Assembly (NCBI RefSeq): GCF_949987515.2
Contig: NC_082684.1
Coordinates: 47,396,006 to 47,460,005, forward strand
DNA: 64,000 nt
Source: Delphinus delphis
Lineage: Eukaryota > Chordata > Mammalia > Artiodactyla > Delphinidae
Direction of reading: 5' to 3'
The notes beneath the pieces are model-generated. The model saw nothing but the letters and a program-made list of their open reading frames with translations. It did no database searches and had not been told where the DNA came from. The first letter of the stretch is position 1; each line of letters starts with the position of its first letter. Below, one piece after another: positions 35,216 to 47,795 of the stretch. The position numbers and the translations under genes were made by a program.

Positions 35216-36542
35216 TCTTTTGCGGCTCCTGTGTGAACCCTTGGCCCTCTTTTTCTTTGTGTGAAATCTGAAAGCACTCAGGGGAGTGCTCACACAGGGA
35301 GGAAGTGAGGCTTGGCGCTAGGGTACCATCTGATTTGAGGGGACGTTCCCCAAGGGAAGAAACACAGGTGAGGAATCTCACGATTAAATTCAAGACCCAG
35401 CTCTGTAAGCTGGATGAAACAGCACCCCACTCATCGTCTCTGTGGGCAGCCTCCTTCTCTGTAACTGACAGTGTCGAATGAAATAACCTCTAAGGTCCCT
35501 TCTGCGTCTCAGGTTTTTAGGAGGAAAAATTGAGAACTGTGGGCACGGCTGGCAAGGATCACAGGTGGATGTGATTTCATCCACACTCAGCTCCTCTGTT
35601 GGCCCCTTTGAGTACTTCCTACAGGTTCTGGGTCCTCGGCCACCAGCCCCACGATGTCCTGCACTCTCTGCCACCCTATTTCACACTCCTTCAAGAGGCA
35701 CATGGTAGTGCCTTGACCATCCCCTTTAAATTGACCAAGTATCATGTTCGATCATATACTTCCACAGTTCTTTAAGGGCTGAGTGTTTACCTAATTATTT
35801 CTTCTCTTTCATTCTATTAGTTCCAAATAAGGGGTCTCTTCTTGCTTTAGGACTTTGTGCCTTGGGATTCTAGGTTGGAATTTAAAAATCTAGTAAGAAC
35901 CCTTTCTACTCTCTCCCTGTAACATTCTCCCAATGTCTGACCTTCACTATCTTCATGGAGACTCCTCCTCTGTGTCCATCTAAATGCAAGTACCTTTCTT
36001 AGTTTCAACCTGAGCAGTTCCAATGGCTTCTTAATAACCCTGTCATGGTCTCCACAGTCTTTCATTTCAAGAAGATATTTTTCTCACTGGTCACCCAGGT
36101 TGAGGTCCCATTTTTTTTGGTCTCTCCTTTCCTTATAGACTCCAAAACAGGGCTCTCTCCAACAGAGCTGCATGCTTGGAAGTTGAGAGAGAATGTGGAA
36201 CTCAGGCCATGTGTGCTGAGAAATCCCAGGTGATGTGTGCTGAAAATGCAGATTTCTGACCTCAGGCATGGTGCCAAAAAGAAGTTTTAATGTCCAAGTG
36301 TTTTATGCTTCAAAGATAGGCCCTTGTGGTTGTTAGTTTAAACCGGCATTCACAGGAAGCAATCTGATATCCCACAGACTGGAATCCATAAGGTAATTCA
36401 AAATTACTTAGATTGAGGCCAACAACTTTGCAGAAGATTTGATACTCTCCAGAGATTATTGCCCAAAATAGGTGAGTAAAGTAACATGTTGCTCCACCAG
36501 TCATGCATTTTAGCATATTTCACACGTTACAGGCCAAATTTA

Positions 36543-36611
36543 AGAATTTAAGTATTAGGATAAACGAAGAATTTAAGTATTAGGATAACAAGGAATTAAG
36601 TATTAGGATTA
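36543..36611. repeat. Three-copy tandem repeat, period about 25
   Basis: Units of agaatttaagtattaggata with variable spacers; the third is shorter (gaattaagtattagga). Confidence 0.85.
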
Positions 36612-36839
36612 GTTTTATACTTTGTATTTTCTAGCATTCCATAGCTTTTCAAACATTTCTGAACCCTCAATTCAAAAAGTTGATTATAGACCTCTTATCA
36701 TTTGTTAACGGCAAAGCAAATAGATTGCTCCAGCAGAAGGGGTACGCTCCTGTCCTGATCAAATAATGGTATACTACTGCATTTATGATCCCCTTTCTAG
36801 GAGATACTTCAATTCCACATGGGGAGAAAGTTGTCCAAC

Positions 36840-37310
36840 CCAATTAAGATACTCTTCTCAAATATCATTTAATTCCGTAAATATTTATTGAAAACCCTTA
36901 TGTGCCAAGCACTAAAGACAATACCAAGATGAATACGACATTATTTCTCCTCTCTGGGCTTCCAGGTTAAAAGACATATATATAGGCAAACAGCTATATA
37001 AAAAAAGCGTAGAGTGAAAAATCATCAAGGAGGAAATGAATGACCCCAGGAGAATCTGGCAAAGCCTTATAGAAGTGAAGTCTGAGCTGAGCCCTGACTA
37101 ATGGGGATCACTCCCACCATTAGACGTGATGGGAGAGTGTTGCACCTGAAGAGCAACCCTGAGCCCTGGTTAAGGGAGAAGGGGGAATGTGGACACAGGT
37201 GAGAGACGGAGCATGGTCTGCACAGTGTACCGGGAAACACGGTGCTAGTGGAGACTCCGAGGACATGTGAGAGAACTTCGAATGCCCATCTGAGAAGGGG
37301 GCAGTTTTTT
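36840..37310 (-). mobile_element. L2-like fragment, antisense
   Basis: Starts with the inverted L2 terminus (TAAATATTTATTGA then 'tgtgccaagcactaaag') and continues into diverged antisense L2 text. Confidence 0.5.
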
Positions 37311-37904
37311 CTGTCCTAGATGATCTCTCTGGTGTTGCTCAAGGGAATCATTCACTAACATTGTATAAATAACCCCAGAAAAATACTAGCGCAAATTGCC
37401 CACGAGAGAAGGAACTCCAGGGAAAATCAATACCTATTCCAAATCAGCATCTGCAAACCAGAAGACCTGTCCTTAAACATTCAATCTGGGCTCAGACTGG
37501 AAGCCATTCTTTGTTTTCTTTGTCCATGGCTGATTTTGTTAGCTTTGCCTCTTCCATGCAGGAGCCATGTGGGTTGGTTCAGCTGCAGGGTCCAGCTGTT
37601 CTGACGGTTAATGACCTATACCATTGAGATACCCTCCTGAGTGCCTCTGGGGGAAATCTGTGTAGTCCACGTAACTCTACATTTTAAATCATACCATCCT
37701 AAACACATTCTCCACATTTAATGAAAATCCTTTCAACTGTTTTTTTTTTGTGATGCAGGAAGACTCAGACAACAGACACTTAATTTTATTTATCTAGGTT
37801 AATAAAAAGTATCAGCGAGATTGGTGGTACACTTTAAAAGGCACACGCTAGTGGCAGCGGGGTTTATGGATAATAGAATGGGTCGGGCTGTTAGGAGGGT
37901 TTTA
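37311..37904. other. Unassigned, repeat-poor DNA
   Basis: No repeat or gene recognised. Confidence 0.4.
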
Positions 37905-38365
37905 CAATGCTCCAGGCAAGAGGTAACAAGACCTGAATTAAAGCAGTGAGACTTAAAAGAAGGGGCAGATACGGGAGACGTTTTGGAGATAGGATCAAAA
38001 GGGTATGGCAGGGCTTCCCTGGTGGCTCAGTGGTTGGGAGTCCGCCTACCGATGCAGGGGACACGGGTTCGTGCCCCGGTCTGGGAAGATCCCACATGCC
38101 TCGGAGCGGCTGGGCCCGTGAGGCATGATCGCTGAGCCTGCGCGTCCGGAGCCTGTGCTCCGCAACGGGAGAGACCACAATAGTGAGAGGCCCGCGTACC
38201 GCAAAAAAAAAAAAAAAAAAAAAAAAGGGTATGGCAACTGATTGAAGGTGCAGGGAGAGGATGGCAGAAATGCTCAAGTGGTTTCCATAGGCGTGAGGCT
38301 GAGTTAATAGGACGATGATAATACCATTACACCAGGAAGGGGAACCCAGGAAGAACAGTAATTCT
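37905..38365 (-). mobile_element. L2 fragment, antisense, split by a SINE
   Basis: 'tgctccaggcaagaggtaac' and, after the SINE, 'actgattgaaggtgcaggga' read as one antisense L2 stretch interrupted at 38011-38222. Confidence 0.45.
38011..38222 (+). mobile_element. CHR-type SINE, perfect TSD
   Basis: Complete short CHR copy with A tail and a perfect 14-bp TSD, aaaagggtatggca, at 37997-38010 and 38223-38236. The ORFs over it on both strands are shadows. Confidence 0.95.
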
Positions 38366-38639
38366 GGCACTAACGGGGAATAACTTATTTAGAAAATAAC
38401 AAGAATATGCTTGGCTTCTGTTCACTGAATTAGGTATAATTAGGGTGACTATAGCATTTTATCATCCAAACTGGGACACTGTTGAGAAGGAAAGGGGATG
38501 CTTTCATAACTGCACCAGGACAATACGTCTAAACCCAGATTATTCCAAGTACATCCAGATGTTTGTTCTCCCCACTTGTAATGCCTTTTAGTGTTTGCTC
38601 AGTTAATAAACTTCTGTTAATAAAGCTGGCTCACAGTTC

Positions 38640-38870
38640 ATCGAATTTAGGGTCTCAGGGTTAGAGGGCACCCTAGAAATCATATAAAGTAGCCTCCTGG
38701 CACTCCTAGAAAGTCCTATATATTCCGTTCCCCAAGTCCAGCCTCTATTGGAACAGTTCCCAGGGACAGGGGACTCACTATGACATTAAGAAGCCCATTC
38801 TATTTTTGGACAGTGCTAAGTGTTCTTCGAAAGCTAAGAGTGGCTTTCCTGTAAACTCCACACATTTTTT
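38640..38870 (+). mobile_element. Ancient repeat, CR1/L3-like
   Basis: 'gcctctattggaacagttcc' and 'attctatttttggacagtgc' recall the CR1/L3-type ancient mammalian repeat. Weak, by eye. Confidence 0.35.
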
Positions 38871-38877
38871 CTAATAT

Positions 38878-39602
38878 ACAGTTGACCCTTAAGCAACATG
38901 GGGGTTAGGGGTGCTGACCCTCTGCACAGTTGAAAATTCACATATAATTTTTGACTTCCCAGATGAACTGGGAGATTGGGATTGACATATATACACTAAT
39001 ATGTATAAAATAGATAACTAATGAGAACCTGCTGTATAGCACAGGGAACTCTACCTCACTTCGCTGTACAGTAGAAACTAACACAACATTGTGAAACAAC
39101 TATACCCCGATAAAAATAACTTTTTAAAAATTAACTTCCGAACAATATTGTGAGGTCTATGATTTCTATATTATCACCTTACTAGCTAATTTAAAAAGTG
39201 AGCATTTAGCCTAGGTTATATTAGATAAAGATGTCAAACGAAATATTTAAAACTTTGCTAAGATGTTCCACTGGGGGAAGTTGGGGGCGGGTGGTGTGCA
39301 TAGAAAAAAATTATTAAAAAGAAAAAAAAATTTTTTTGACTCCCTAAAAACTTAACTACTAACAGCCTACTGTTGACCAGGAGTCTTACAATACCATAAA
39401 GAGTCGATTAACATATATTTTGTATATTTTATGTATTATATATGTATTCTTACAATAAAATAAGCTAGAGAAAAGGAAATGTTATTAGGAAAATCATAAG
39501 GTGGAGAAAATACATTTATAGTACTTATATATTTATTGAAAAAAATCTGTGCATAAGTAGACTCATGCAATTCAAACCTGTGTTGTTTAAGGATCAGCTG
39601 TA
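38878..39602 (+). mobile_element. Tigger-type MITE split by an L1 insertion
   Basis: The left part (38878-38960) starts cagttgacccttaagcaaca; the right part (39333-39602) ends in the inverted equivalent 'ttgtttaaggatcagctgta'. The two TIRs and the continuous inner text identify a TcMar-Tigger MITE of about 350 bp, interrupted at 38961-39332. Confidence 0.75.
38961..39332 (+). mobile_element. L1 3' end with possible second 3' transduction
   Basis: L1 3' end (38961-39120) with A-rich tail to 39130, then about 200 nt of other DNA including an old L1M-like 3' end (39265-39300) and a second A-rich tail (39302-39330). The Tigger text 'tttttgacttccc' (38948-38960) recurs as 'tttttgactccc' at 39333-39344, suggesting one insertion. 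A shorter match, ttgacttcc/ttaacttcc at 38951 and 39131, allows instead an L1 alone followed by a second insertion. Confidence 0.6.
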
Positions 39603-39634
39603 ATTCTAATAATAATGACATCACCAATATTAGG

Positions 39635-40095
39635 ATAGCCAACATTTATTGAGCACCTACAAAGGGCCAGGTTTTACATGTATTATTTCTTTTTAAAACA
39701 TTTATTTATTTTTGACTGCGTTGGGTCTTCGTTGCTGTACACGGTCTTCTCATTGCGGTGGCCTCTCTTATCACAGAGCATGGGCTCTAGGGGGCTTCAG
39801 TAGTTGTGGCACATGGGCTCAGTAGTTGTGGCTCACAGGCTTAGTTGCTCTGCGGCATGTGGGATCTCCCTGGACCAGGGCTCGAACCCATGTCCCCTGC
39901 ATTGGCAGGCAGATTCTCAACCACTGCACCACCAGGGAAGTCCCCTACATATATTATTTCTGACGCTCTCCAACAGCTGTTCTTATATTGAAGCATCCCC
40001 ATCTTACAGATGCAGCAGCAGACACTGAGAGGGAATGTTACCTGCCAAAGACACACAGCATAACATACAGCAAACAAGTCATGGCCAAGTCCAAG
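39635..40095 (+). mobile_element. MIR SINE split by a CHR SINE
   Basis: 'aacatttattgagcacctac' at the left and 'ccatcttacagatgcagcag' at the right make one MIR, interrupted at 39691-39945. Confidence 0.6.
39691..39945 (-). mobile_element. CHR-type SINE (longer form), antisense
   Basis: Inverted tRNA-Glu-like head at the right end ('accactgcaccaccaggga'); body with 'cagtagttgtggc' modules. TSD tacatgtattatttct (39675-39690) and tacatatattatttct (39946-39961), one mismatch. Confidence 0.93.
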
Positions 40096-40239
40096 GCCAA
40101 GGGAAGAGGAGTATATTTTGCCTACCATGAGACCATGGTAGGGAGGTAGATGTATAAAACAGCTACAAGAGAGTGAAGAATTATGACCAAGAAATAACTC
40201 AATATACCACAATGATATAGTCAAGGCCAATGAAGTTCA

Positions 40240-40550
40240 ATTCCTGGACTTTCATTTGAGCTCTACAAGAAGCAAACCCCATTTCCGGTGGTGCTATGGT
40301 GAAATGAGCCTACAGTTTGGGACTACCACTCAGAGCGAAAATTGAGCTCCCCCAGAGAAAGGAGAACCTATAGATGGAGGCTAATGACAGAAGTTGAGCC
40401 CTAAATCAAGCTGCACCTGAAGTCAGAGACAACTATTGAGTATTTTTCAATTACATGAGCCAATATAGTCCCTGTTTTGCTTCAACCAGTTGAGTTGGGC
40501 TTACTGTCACTTGTAAACAAACACTGTAAACAGCTACAGCAAGTGAATGA
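40240..40550 (+). mobile_element. Ancient LTR-like repeat end, unassigned
   Basis: Ends with 'caattacatgagccaatata' and 'ttgagttgggcttactgtca', the same kind of terminus as at 33770-34255. Confidence 0.45.
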
Positions 40551-41039
40551 AATTATCTTCACAACTGAGTGACAACACATGATTATTAAGCCTGTAACTA
40601 CCCTGGACAGTGTTTTTATAGCTCAGCCTTCCAGCCCATGCATCACTGTTGCAATCCCTCCTAGGTGGAGTGATGGCATGCAGTGCATGAAACTGGAAGG
40701 CCTTTGTTGTGTCTCAAAATCTTTTGAAACCATGTCTGATCATTAGTAGTCTAGACTGACTTTTAATGGTATTTTACCCCCATTAGAAAGCCCTTTTCAC
40801 CTTACTTCAATTCAAATATTTCTCCATGTAAAAATATAGGGGAAATGCAAGTGAATTTAGAGTTTAGAATTCCAGTTCAAGAGAAAACAGAGTTAGTACT
40901 TTTCAGGCCAAAAAACGAAAAGTTTTGTAATTTCATTGTTTCCTTGGCCTGTGGGATTGAGTTTTCTGCTCTGTGGTATGGTTGGGTAGTAGGGGTACTT
41001 CACTTCAGAAGCCCACAGCTTTGTCTAGGCACATCACAT

Positions 41040-41130
41040 TATAGTCTCTCTGAGTCTCAGTTTCCCCATCTGCTACAAAGAGGATGGTTTCTGTCTCACA
41101 TGATTTACAAGGTTGTTATAATAGTCATTT
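41040..41130 (-). mobile_element. MIR fragment, antisense
   Basis: 'gagtctcagtttccccatct' is the inverted MIR core. Confidence 0.55.
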
Positions 41131-41269
41131 GAGGAATGAATAAGAATGGGATATTTTAAATTATTTTCCTTCTAATAAAACCATTTCCTAAATGTAACAA
41201 GTTTAGAGAAAAATTACTTAGTTTGAGCTAATAGAATGTAGTTTACTATGCTTTATACCATATGGCTAG

Positions 41270-41740
41270 ATGATTTCTAGTATTACAACCTCAACAATGG
41301 AAGAAAAGGAGGCCATGTCTTCCAGTGCTTTCTTAGGAGCAAGAAAGCCTGTCCCAGTCAAGCCTCCTTTCATGATTCTTGGCCAGAGGTGGCTTCCATG
41401 TGCAATTCTTAAGCCATACACTGGCAAGGGGAATGGAACAGTTGAAGACTGGCTTAGAGCAGCCCCACTTTCACCCAGTGCTATGTGCAAGAGAGGGCAT
41501 ACCTGAACAAGATCAAGGTTTATCACACAAAGAGGGGGGATGGCACTGGGATTAGAAACCATTAGTTTCCAATTCCATATTTACCAAACTTTTGTAAATC
41601 GTCAGTTTATGTGTCTGACCTCCCATTACTTTCCAACCTCTGGAGCAACAAGGGCAAGGTCTTGCTTTATATCCCCAGCACCCAGTACAATTTCTGAGAC
41701 CCAGTGGGAACCAGGTAAGCATTTATTGAATTTTATTATC
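41270..41740 (+). mobile_element. Ancient repeat and L2 3' end, unassigned
   Basis: 41270-41510 resembles a widespread old mammalian repeat ('cttggccagaggtggcttcc', 'cactggcaaggggaatggaa') that I cannot name. 41640-41740 looks like an L2 terminus ('caaggtcttgctttatatcc', 'taagcatttattgaa'). Confidence 0.4.
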
Positions 41741-44700
41741 ATATTTTAAATCCATTTCAGCTCTAAGGCTCTATGAACATGCTTCAGCAGGAAGCTGACA
41801 ATGGTCTCTGCACTTTTCTTGGTGCCGGGCAGAGTCCTAGCACAGAGGAAGAAACACTCCATGATATGTATAAAACTCCTGTGGGCCTTCTGTGACTCTT
41901 TGATTTCTAGAATGATTTCATTTCCCTTCCCCCTTTACATTATTATCTAAAGCCTTTAGATCTAATTAGAAGTGGGAGGATCAAAGATGGTATATTTTAA
42001 ATTTGCTTCCCGCCTCACCCACTTAAAGTAAAGAATCCTGCATAGCCCATTAAGCTGGAGGTACTTGCTGACAGGAAGGAAACCATCTGGTGAACAACTT
42101 CTGTTAATTATGTTGGAACATACTAACGAGAATAAAGAACAGCCCTTAATGACCTTCCCCTTGGTGGCAGAATCCACTGCAGAGTAGACAGTCATGGCTC
42201 AGAGCCAAAAGTTAATGGTTAGTATTGGCACCAAACACTCAGGCTCACTAGTACTTAATAATCTCCCCTCCGTGGAGAAAGTATTTCAGGCATTCACAGC
42301 ATAAATCCTCCTAGCACCTGCATGTAACTGAGCTCCAAATAGTCATTTAGGGCATTATTCGGAATCCCTTAGTAAATGTGAATCTGGGCGTTACCTTTTC
42401 TGTATCGTTCTTTGCACTTGGACATATTGGATCAGGCCAGACAAAGACTTGCATTTTGTTTCAACCAATAACAATGTTTAAATATTACTTGGCAAAGCGC
42501 TGATGCAATTATTCCATATCCCAGAGGGATAAAGATACACAAAAATAATTATCCTCATTATGACCTGGATGAGTTAATCATTTATAATAATATTCTTTCT
42601 AATTCCACTTTGCCTTTGGAAATCTAGGCAACCATGTACCATCCATGCAAAAAGGCAGTTAAAGCTTTGGCATTTGTATCATGAGTTAGCGCTAGGTGTC
42701 AAAACATCTGTATTTTTTATTTCATTCATTGCTGGGCTATTCAGTTTGAGAAAGCTTTTTTAAGTGGCTTATATACTGTGATAAGGTTAAGTAAAATTTA
42801 AAAGAAAACTATTCGAAATTATAAGATTTAATATTAACAAAATTTTAGAGAAAATTTAAAAAGAAAACAGGAGTAGGAAAATAATTTCAAACCAGGAGTG
42901 AAACTAGTATAGAAACATGCCTGACTTGAAATCCTATACATTATTGGGGGTGGGCCACAAACGTGGTTCTAAGCCTCCTAGTATCCAACTAGAAGAAGCA
43001 AACAAATACTTTGGTGGGGAGTTGGGGGGCTCAGGAAAAGGTTTTCACAACATCTCAGGCGTAAGAGTTTCCTAGTATCAAAAGTACTTAAGTCTGACTG
43101 TATCATCTAGGGCATTCACAATATGTGTGCATTAAAAAGGAAACAATCCCAGAAATTGCTGCTTCAAATCAGGTGGGAGATGTTATTTTGATAGAAATCT
43201 TAAATAAAAGTTCCGTAACGAGGAACTGTCAACATTTAGCTCCTAAATTATAACAAATCTGTAAGGAACATGGATCTGTAATATATTAAAGTTTAATAAC
43301 CCTAGATATTAGCCAAGAAACTGCTCTCTATATAATTTCTTGATGTACATTTAAGGCTTTTCATATGCACATCAAGAATATAATTTTTATAAAGGCAGGT
43401 ATGTCCAAGAGTTTGCACAGAAGTAACAAAATAAAAGTTGTTTGTGCCTAAATCATCCCATCTGTGCCTCTTGGACAACATTCAGTACGCTTCGCAACCA
43501 CACGCATCAAGGAATTGGCTAAATATCCTTGTAGACAGGATGTCTCCTATTTGCATTTGAAGTACTCTTCTGTTTAAAATATAAATGCAATTAATTTTCA
43601 TTATTTATTTAATCTGTCTTTGCATACTAATGGCACAAAAACTGGAAATAAATGTCAGGTCATTATCAACATACCTCAGAATATCTTTGTGTTCAGTGAA
43701 TTTAAAGTTTTATTTTCTTAAACTAACCTCAACTTTCTTTGAAGCTTTGATGCTTCCCCACCTCCTACTATCGGCTGCGCGGCCCACCACTATCTTTGAA
43801 GTTGGCTCATCTGGTAACAGACTTACTCCAAGCTGTGGTGCACACCTACCATTCAAAGAGTTAGATGTTGTCCATGTGACAGATTTAATCAGTCCCTTGG
43901 TCTCTCAGACATGCAGCTGTTGGTGAATTCTTTTTTGCTAGTGTAATATTGTAAGTGTCTTAAGTTAGAATTAAAGCTTCCATTAAATGTTCATCTTGTT
44001 TTTCAAGAAAACTGTTTGCTGGAAGTAGCATGTGTATACATTTTTAAGTGGCAGTGCCAAAGAGATATTTTATACTACATCAAATCTTTAGTGTTCAGAA
44101 AAAAAGGGCCCAATTTAATAGAAAAGTCAGTAAATAATCTAAGTTGTTGGATCTGGGCAAAAGCAGGTCGCCTAGAATTATTGGTAAAAAATAAAAATAT
44201 GACCCTCTTTGGCAGTTTTACGCCACAGATGCTGCATTTAAGATGACAGCATTGAAATACGGAAAAACATGTGGGATTTATAGAAAGTCTCTCCATGTCC
44301 AGATTGCCTGGCCCCTACAAGTCAAAATGTCACTTCTGAAACACATCATTTACCAGTCCTTCAGCAAAACAAACAACCTTTAGAAAAGTCCCCCATGGAA
44401 CCAACGAGGTAAACAGTAACAGAGTTGGAATGTCATCATGATCAGAAGAGAATGGAACTTCAGATGTTGCCAACATTTTATAGAGAAGTCAAAAAAGCAA
44501 AGGGAACTAAAATTGAATATTAAACAGGAAAAAGCCTTTGAAACAACAAAATGAATTTTTGACAACTACTAAGTATGTGTCCTGGGGGAGATGCTTGGTA
44601 TGATCAGGGAGACAGAAAGTAGCAGTGTATACTTACTTACTTCAGTCTGTGAAGAAAAATGAGAACTCCAGGGATTGGAGAAACTTTATCTAAAGACTAA

Positions 44701-44929
44701 TGTTTTGCTATAGTTGTTTCCTACGAATTCTGTATCTGAGCCTAAAGCAGGATCCACCTACAAATTTCCACTGCCATTTTGGTCAGGTAAAGAAGTATGT
44801 CAAATGTTTAATCTCATTTTAATGAAAGCTAAAGCACAGAAAAAGACATGTATTAAACTTCTATTGTTCTTTAGGAAGGAGTTCTAATGATCTGATGTTT
44901 TGGCTTGCAATCTCATATTCAGAATAGTT
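41741..44929. other. Long repeat-poor interval
   Basis: About 3.2 kb in which I recognise no transposon and no gene. ORFs are short (113 codons or fewer) and not family-like. Length without repeats is unusual for this window. Confidence 0.45.
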
Positions 44930-45165
44930 GAGTTTTAGGATCAGACAATCTTGGGAGATTCCAGGCTTTAGCACTTGTTAGCTATGCTATCCTGACTGAG
45001 CACGTTTTCTAACCTATTGAAGCTTCAGACTTCTCATCTGTCAAATGCAGATAGAACCTTCTTCACAGTGTTTACAGAATAATGTGAATTATGTTGAGCC
45101 TCTAGCAAAGTGTGTGTCACATAATAAGTGCTTAATAAAGTATAGCTGGTATTATTAGAGAAAAC
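44930..45165 (-). mobile_element. MIR SINE, antisense
   Basis: 'agacttctcatctgtcaaat' and 'taataagtgcttaataaagt' are the inverted MIR core and end. Confidence 0.65.
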
Positions 45166-45377
45166 ACACTAGAACTCTACATCCCAATAAGTGGTATGAA
45201 ATTATTCTCATTTAAAGCCCCAAGTACTGTGTTAGGTGCGTCCTACAAGACATAGATCTAAATATAGGACAGATTTAGAAACTAGTGGGTATTCCAAGTA
45301 ATAACAAACTTCATTCCTTCTTTGTAAAGATCGTGATGCAGCTACAAATTGGTTAAGCAACAAAACACTACAGTCCT

Positions 45378-45729
45378 CCAAGTCCATCCATGTTGCTGTA
45401 AATGGGAAAATTTCATTCTTTGTTATGGCTGAGCAGTATTCCATTGTGTAATTGCGTATAGATATCACATATTCTTTATCCATTCATCTGTTGATGTAAA
45501 TAATGCTGTTATGAACACTGCATGTCTTTTCAAATTAGTGTTTTGGTTTTTGGGGGGGATAGATAACCCAGGTGTGGTATTGCTGGGTCATATGGTAATT
45601 CTGTTTTTAGTTTTTGGAGAGTATAACCTTTAAAAATTGTGAATCACTATATTGTACACCTGTAATATATAATATTGTACATCAACTGAATTTCAATAAA
45701 AATAAAATAGATAATCCTAAAAAAAAGAT
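45378..45729 (+). mobile_element. Twin-primed (5'-inverted) L1
   Basis: 45378-45618 is antisense ORF2 C-terminal text (inverse of the YDPAIPLLGIYP region down to the ATWMDLE region). It meets about 100 nt of plus-strand L1 3' end (45622-45720, 'gaatcactatattgtacacc', then CAATAAAAATAAAAT and an A tail). Flanks cactacagtcct (45366-45377) and cactgcagtcct (45730-45741) form a TSD with one mismatch. This is the signature of twin priming, with the 3' UTR between the halves lost at the junction. Confidence 0.82.
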
Positions 45730-45741
45730 CACTGCAGTCCT

Positions 45742-47555
45742 GAGGTTCTATTAACCAATGAGGAAACAAATTCACACATGGTAAATATGAGACTCTCCCT
45801 TTTTGAAAACTGTATCATCACATTTTTATTTTGGATGATCTCTAGATTCTTGGGTAACTTGGAAGCAAAAAGCCATGGTTCAATTTTGCACAATCATTTT
45901 AAAAGGAAGAATAAAGGCTTTTATCTTGGTTTAGCAATTAACCATGTTTGTCTCAGAGGGTGGAAATTTGACTCCCATATCTACTAACTCACCTTGTTAT
46001 GGGCAAATTGCTTAATAATCTTATTAATCATCTTCCTCATCCATAAAATAGCACAATAACATTTACCTTCCTCACAGGGTGTTATGAGTTTTTATTGATT
46101 AACATTTGGAAGATTACGATCCTTAAATGAAAGGAACAGTCAAGTATAATTATCATTTATTTTTGCATGATATGTTACGGAACAAGACTTTAAGATGCTA
46201 TTCCTGTGAGCACGACCAATAAAGATATGCAGATCTCTGCATCTGATTCCCAAGAAACACCCTATAGAGTGATTCCCTTTGGAGATGATATGAGGGGTTT
46301 TATCAGATTCCAATTTTAGAATGTTTTCTTTTTAAGGAAATGTTTCCTTTCCTTCTCCAACTGCATGATGTAGCCAGCGATGAAGGAAGAGAATTAAAAT
46401 TTCCCTCCATCATCAGAGCACCCTACCTTCAGTCTTCACCTCAATCATAAACACTCCTGAGACATTCAAAGTTCATTCTTTTCAAGGTCAGGTTAAAGGG
46501 AAGGGTCTCTAAGCATAAGAAATTAGTATTGAGAAAAGGAACATGAATAAGGCATTTCTCTGTGTTCACTTTTTCCTCCTTTCATACATTTTTTGCATCA
46601 ACAATTCTTTTTTCCTCTTCAGGGAAAATGCCTCAAACCTTACCACTGAATGGGAAATTTTAGTACCCAGAGACACACTGACTAGAAAATACCCAATTAC
46701 AGTGGTTGCTTCCCCCTTTCCTCTTCACTGGGGAGGGCAGTTTTGAAAAACGATCGCAGGGTTGGATGATAGACTTCTGAAGGAAGCAGACCAAAGCTCT
46801 TCTACCAAGTTATCCACCCTACAGACTTACTTACTACAACACACATCTCATCACATGCCTGGCTTGCTCAAAACCACCTTCCCAGAGATAAAGGTCATGA
46901 TTTAGGGGCTCTTCACAAACTAGCACCAATTTTCATTACAGCCTATTGCCTACCGCCCTCCTCACCCCAAACCCTCAGCCCAAAACGCTTTTTCCCAACC
47001 TCAAATTAATCCTTCAAGACTCAGCTCAAAAGTTCTCTCTCCCACCATGCCCTAAAGTCAGTTACACCATCTTCTGTATTCTCATAGTATTCAAAAATTT
47101 GTGCATTAACAATTGTTGCATTCATGTACATATATATATATATATATACATACATACATAGCACATATAAAAATGATATACAATGTATTTAAATGATTTT
47201 AATATATTATTTAAATTTATTTACATTATATTATAGCTTTATTTTTATTTAAACTTTAAATACTTATTTCTCTGATTTATATTTTGTCCATATATAGTTA
47301 TTGTATCAATATTTTCATTAATTAGATATATTAAATTTTATTTAAATATATATGGTCATCTAAATATGCATGTATTCATAATGTATATATTTTATTTAGC
47401 ATTTTATTTATTATTTATATTTAGAGTATGTTCAATTAATATTAAATTTGAAATAAATATAATGATTTAATAGCCTGTCTGCCTCAAGCACCAGGCTCGT
47501 GTGAATTCCCCTAGAATAACAATGCAGAATGAGATTCAGACTCAACTAACCATGA
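45742..47555. other. Unassigned DNA with a MIR and an AT-rich tract
   Basis: No gene seen. MIR-like antisense text at 46000-46160 ('atcttcctcatccataaaat') and an AT-rich stretch at 47125-47470. Confidence 0.45.
47125..47470. repeat. (TA)n/(CATA)n microsatellite and AT-rich low complexity
   Basis: TA and CATA units at 47131-47160, then about 300 bases of nearly pure A/T with TTTA/TTTAAAT motifs. Confidence 0.8.
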
Positions 47556-47559
47556 TAAT

Positions 47560-47795
47560 CATATCCACTTTTACTGAGCACTTGCTCCACGCCAGACACT
47601 GAGGTAAGTGACTAGTATACATTATCTCACTTAATTATACAACCGTCCAATGAGATGGATGTTATTATTGTCCACACACATAGCTGAAGAAATAGAAACA
47701 CAAATAAAGGCGGTAACTTGTCACCAGTATTAAGTGCTTAGTTGGGTTTCAGCCAAGTTTTGGTCTTGAATCCAAAAATCTGGCCCTTGACCACT
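47560..47795 (+). mobile_element. MIR SINE
   Basis: 'ttttactgagcacttgctcc', 'acattatctcacttaattat' and 'agctgaagaaatagaaacac' follow MIR order. Confidence 0.65.

Larger units (their letters stand above)
34256..36840. other. Unassigned DNA with a MIR and a short tandem repeat
   Basis: No credible gene. ORFs of about 100-120 codons (34199-34564, 35076-35393) lack family resemblance and overlap ORFs in other frames. MIR at 35040-35215 and a tandem repeat at 36543-36611 are listed separately. Confidence 0.45.
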
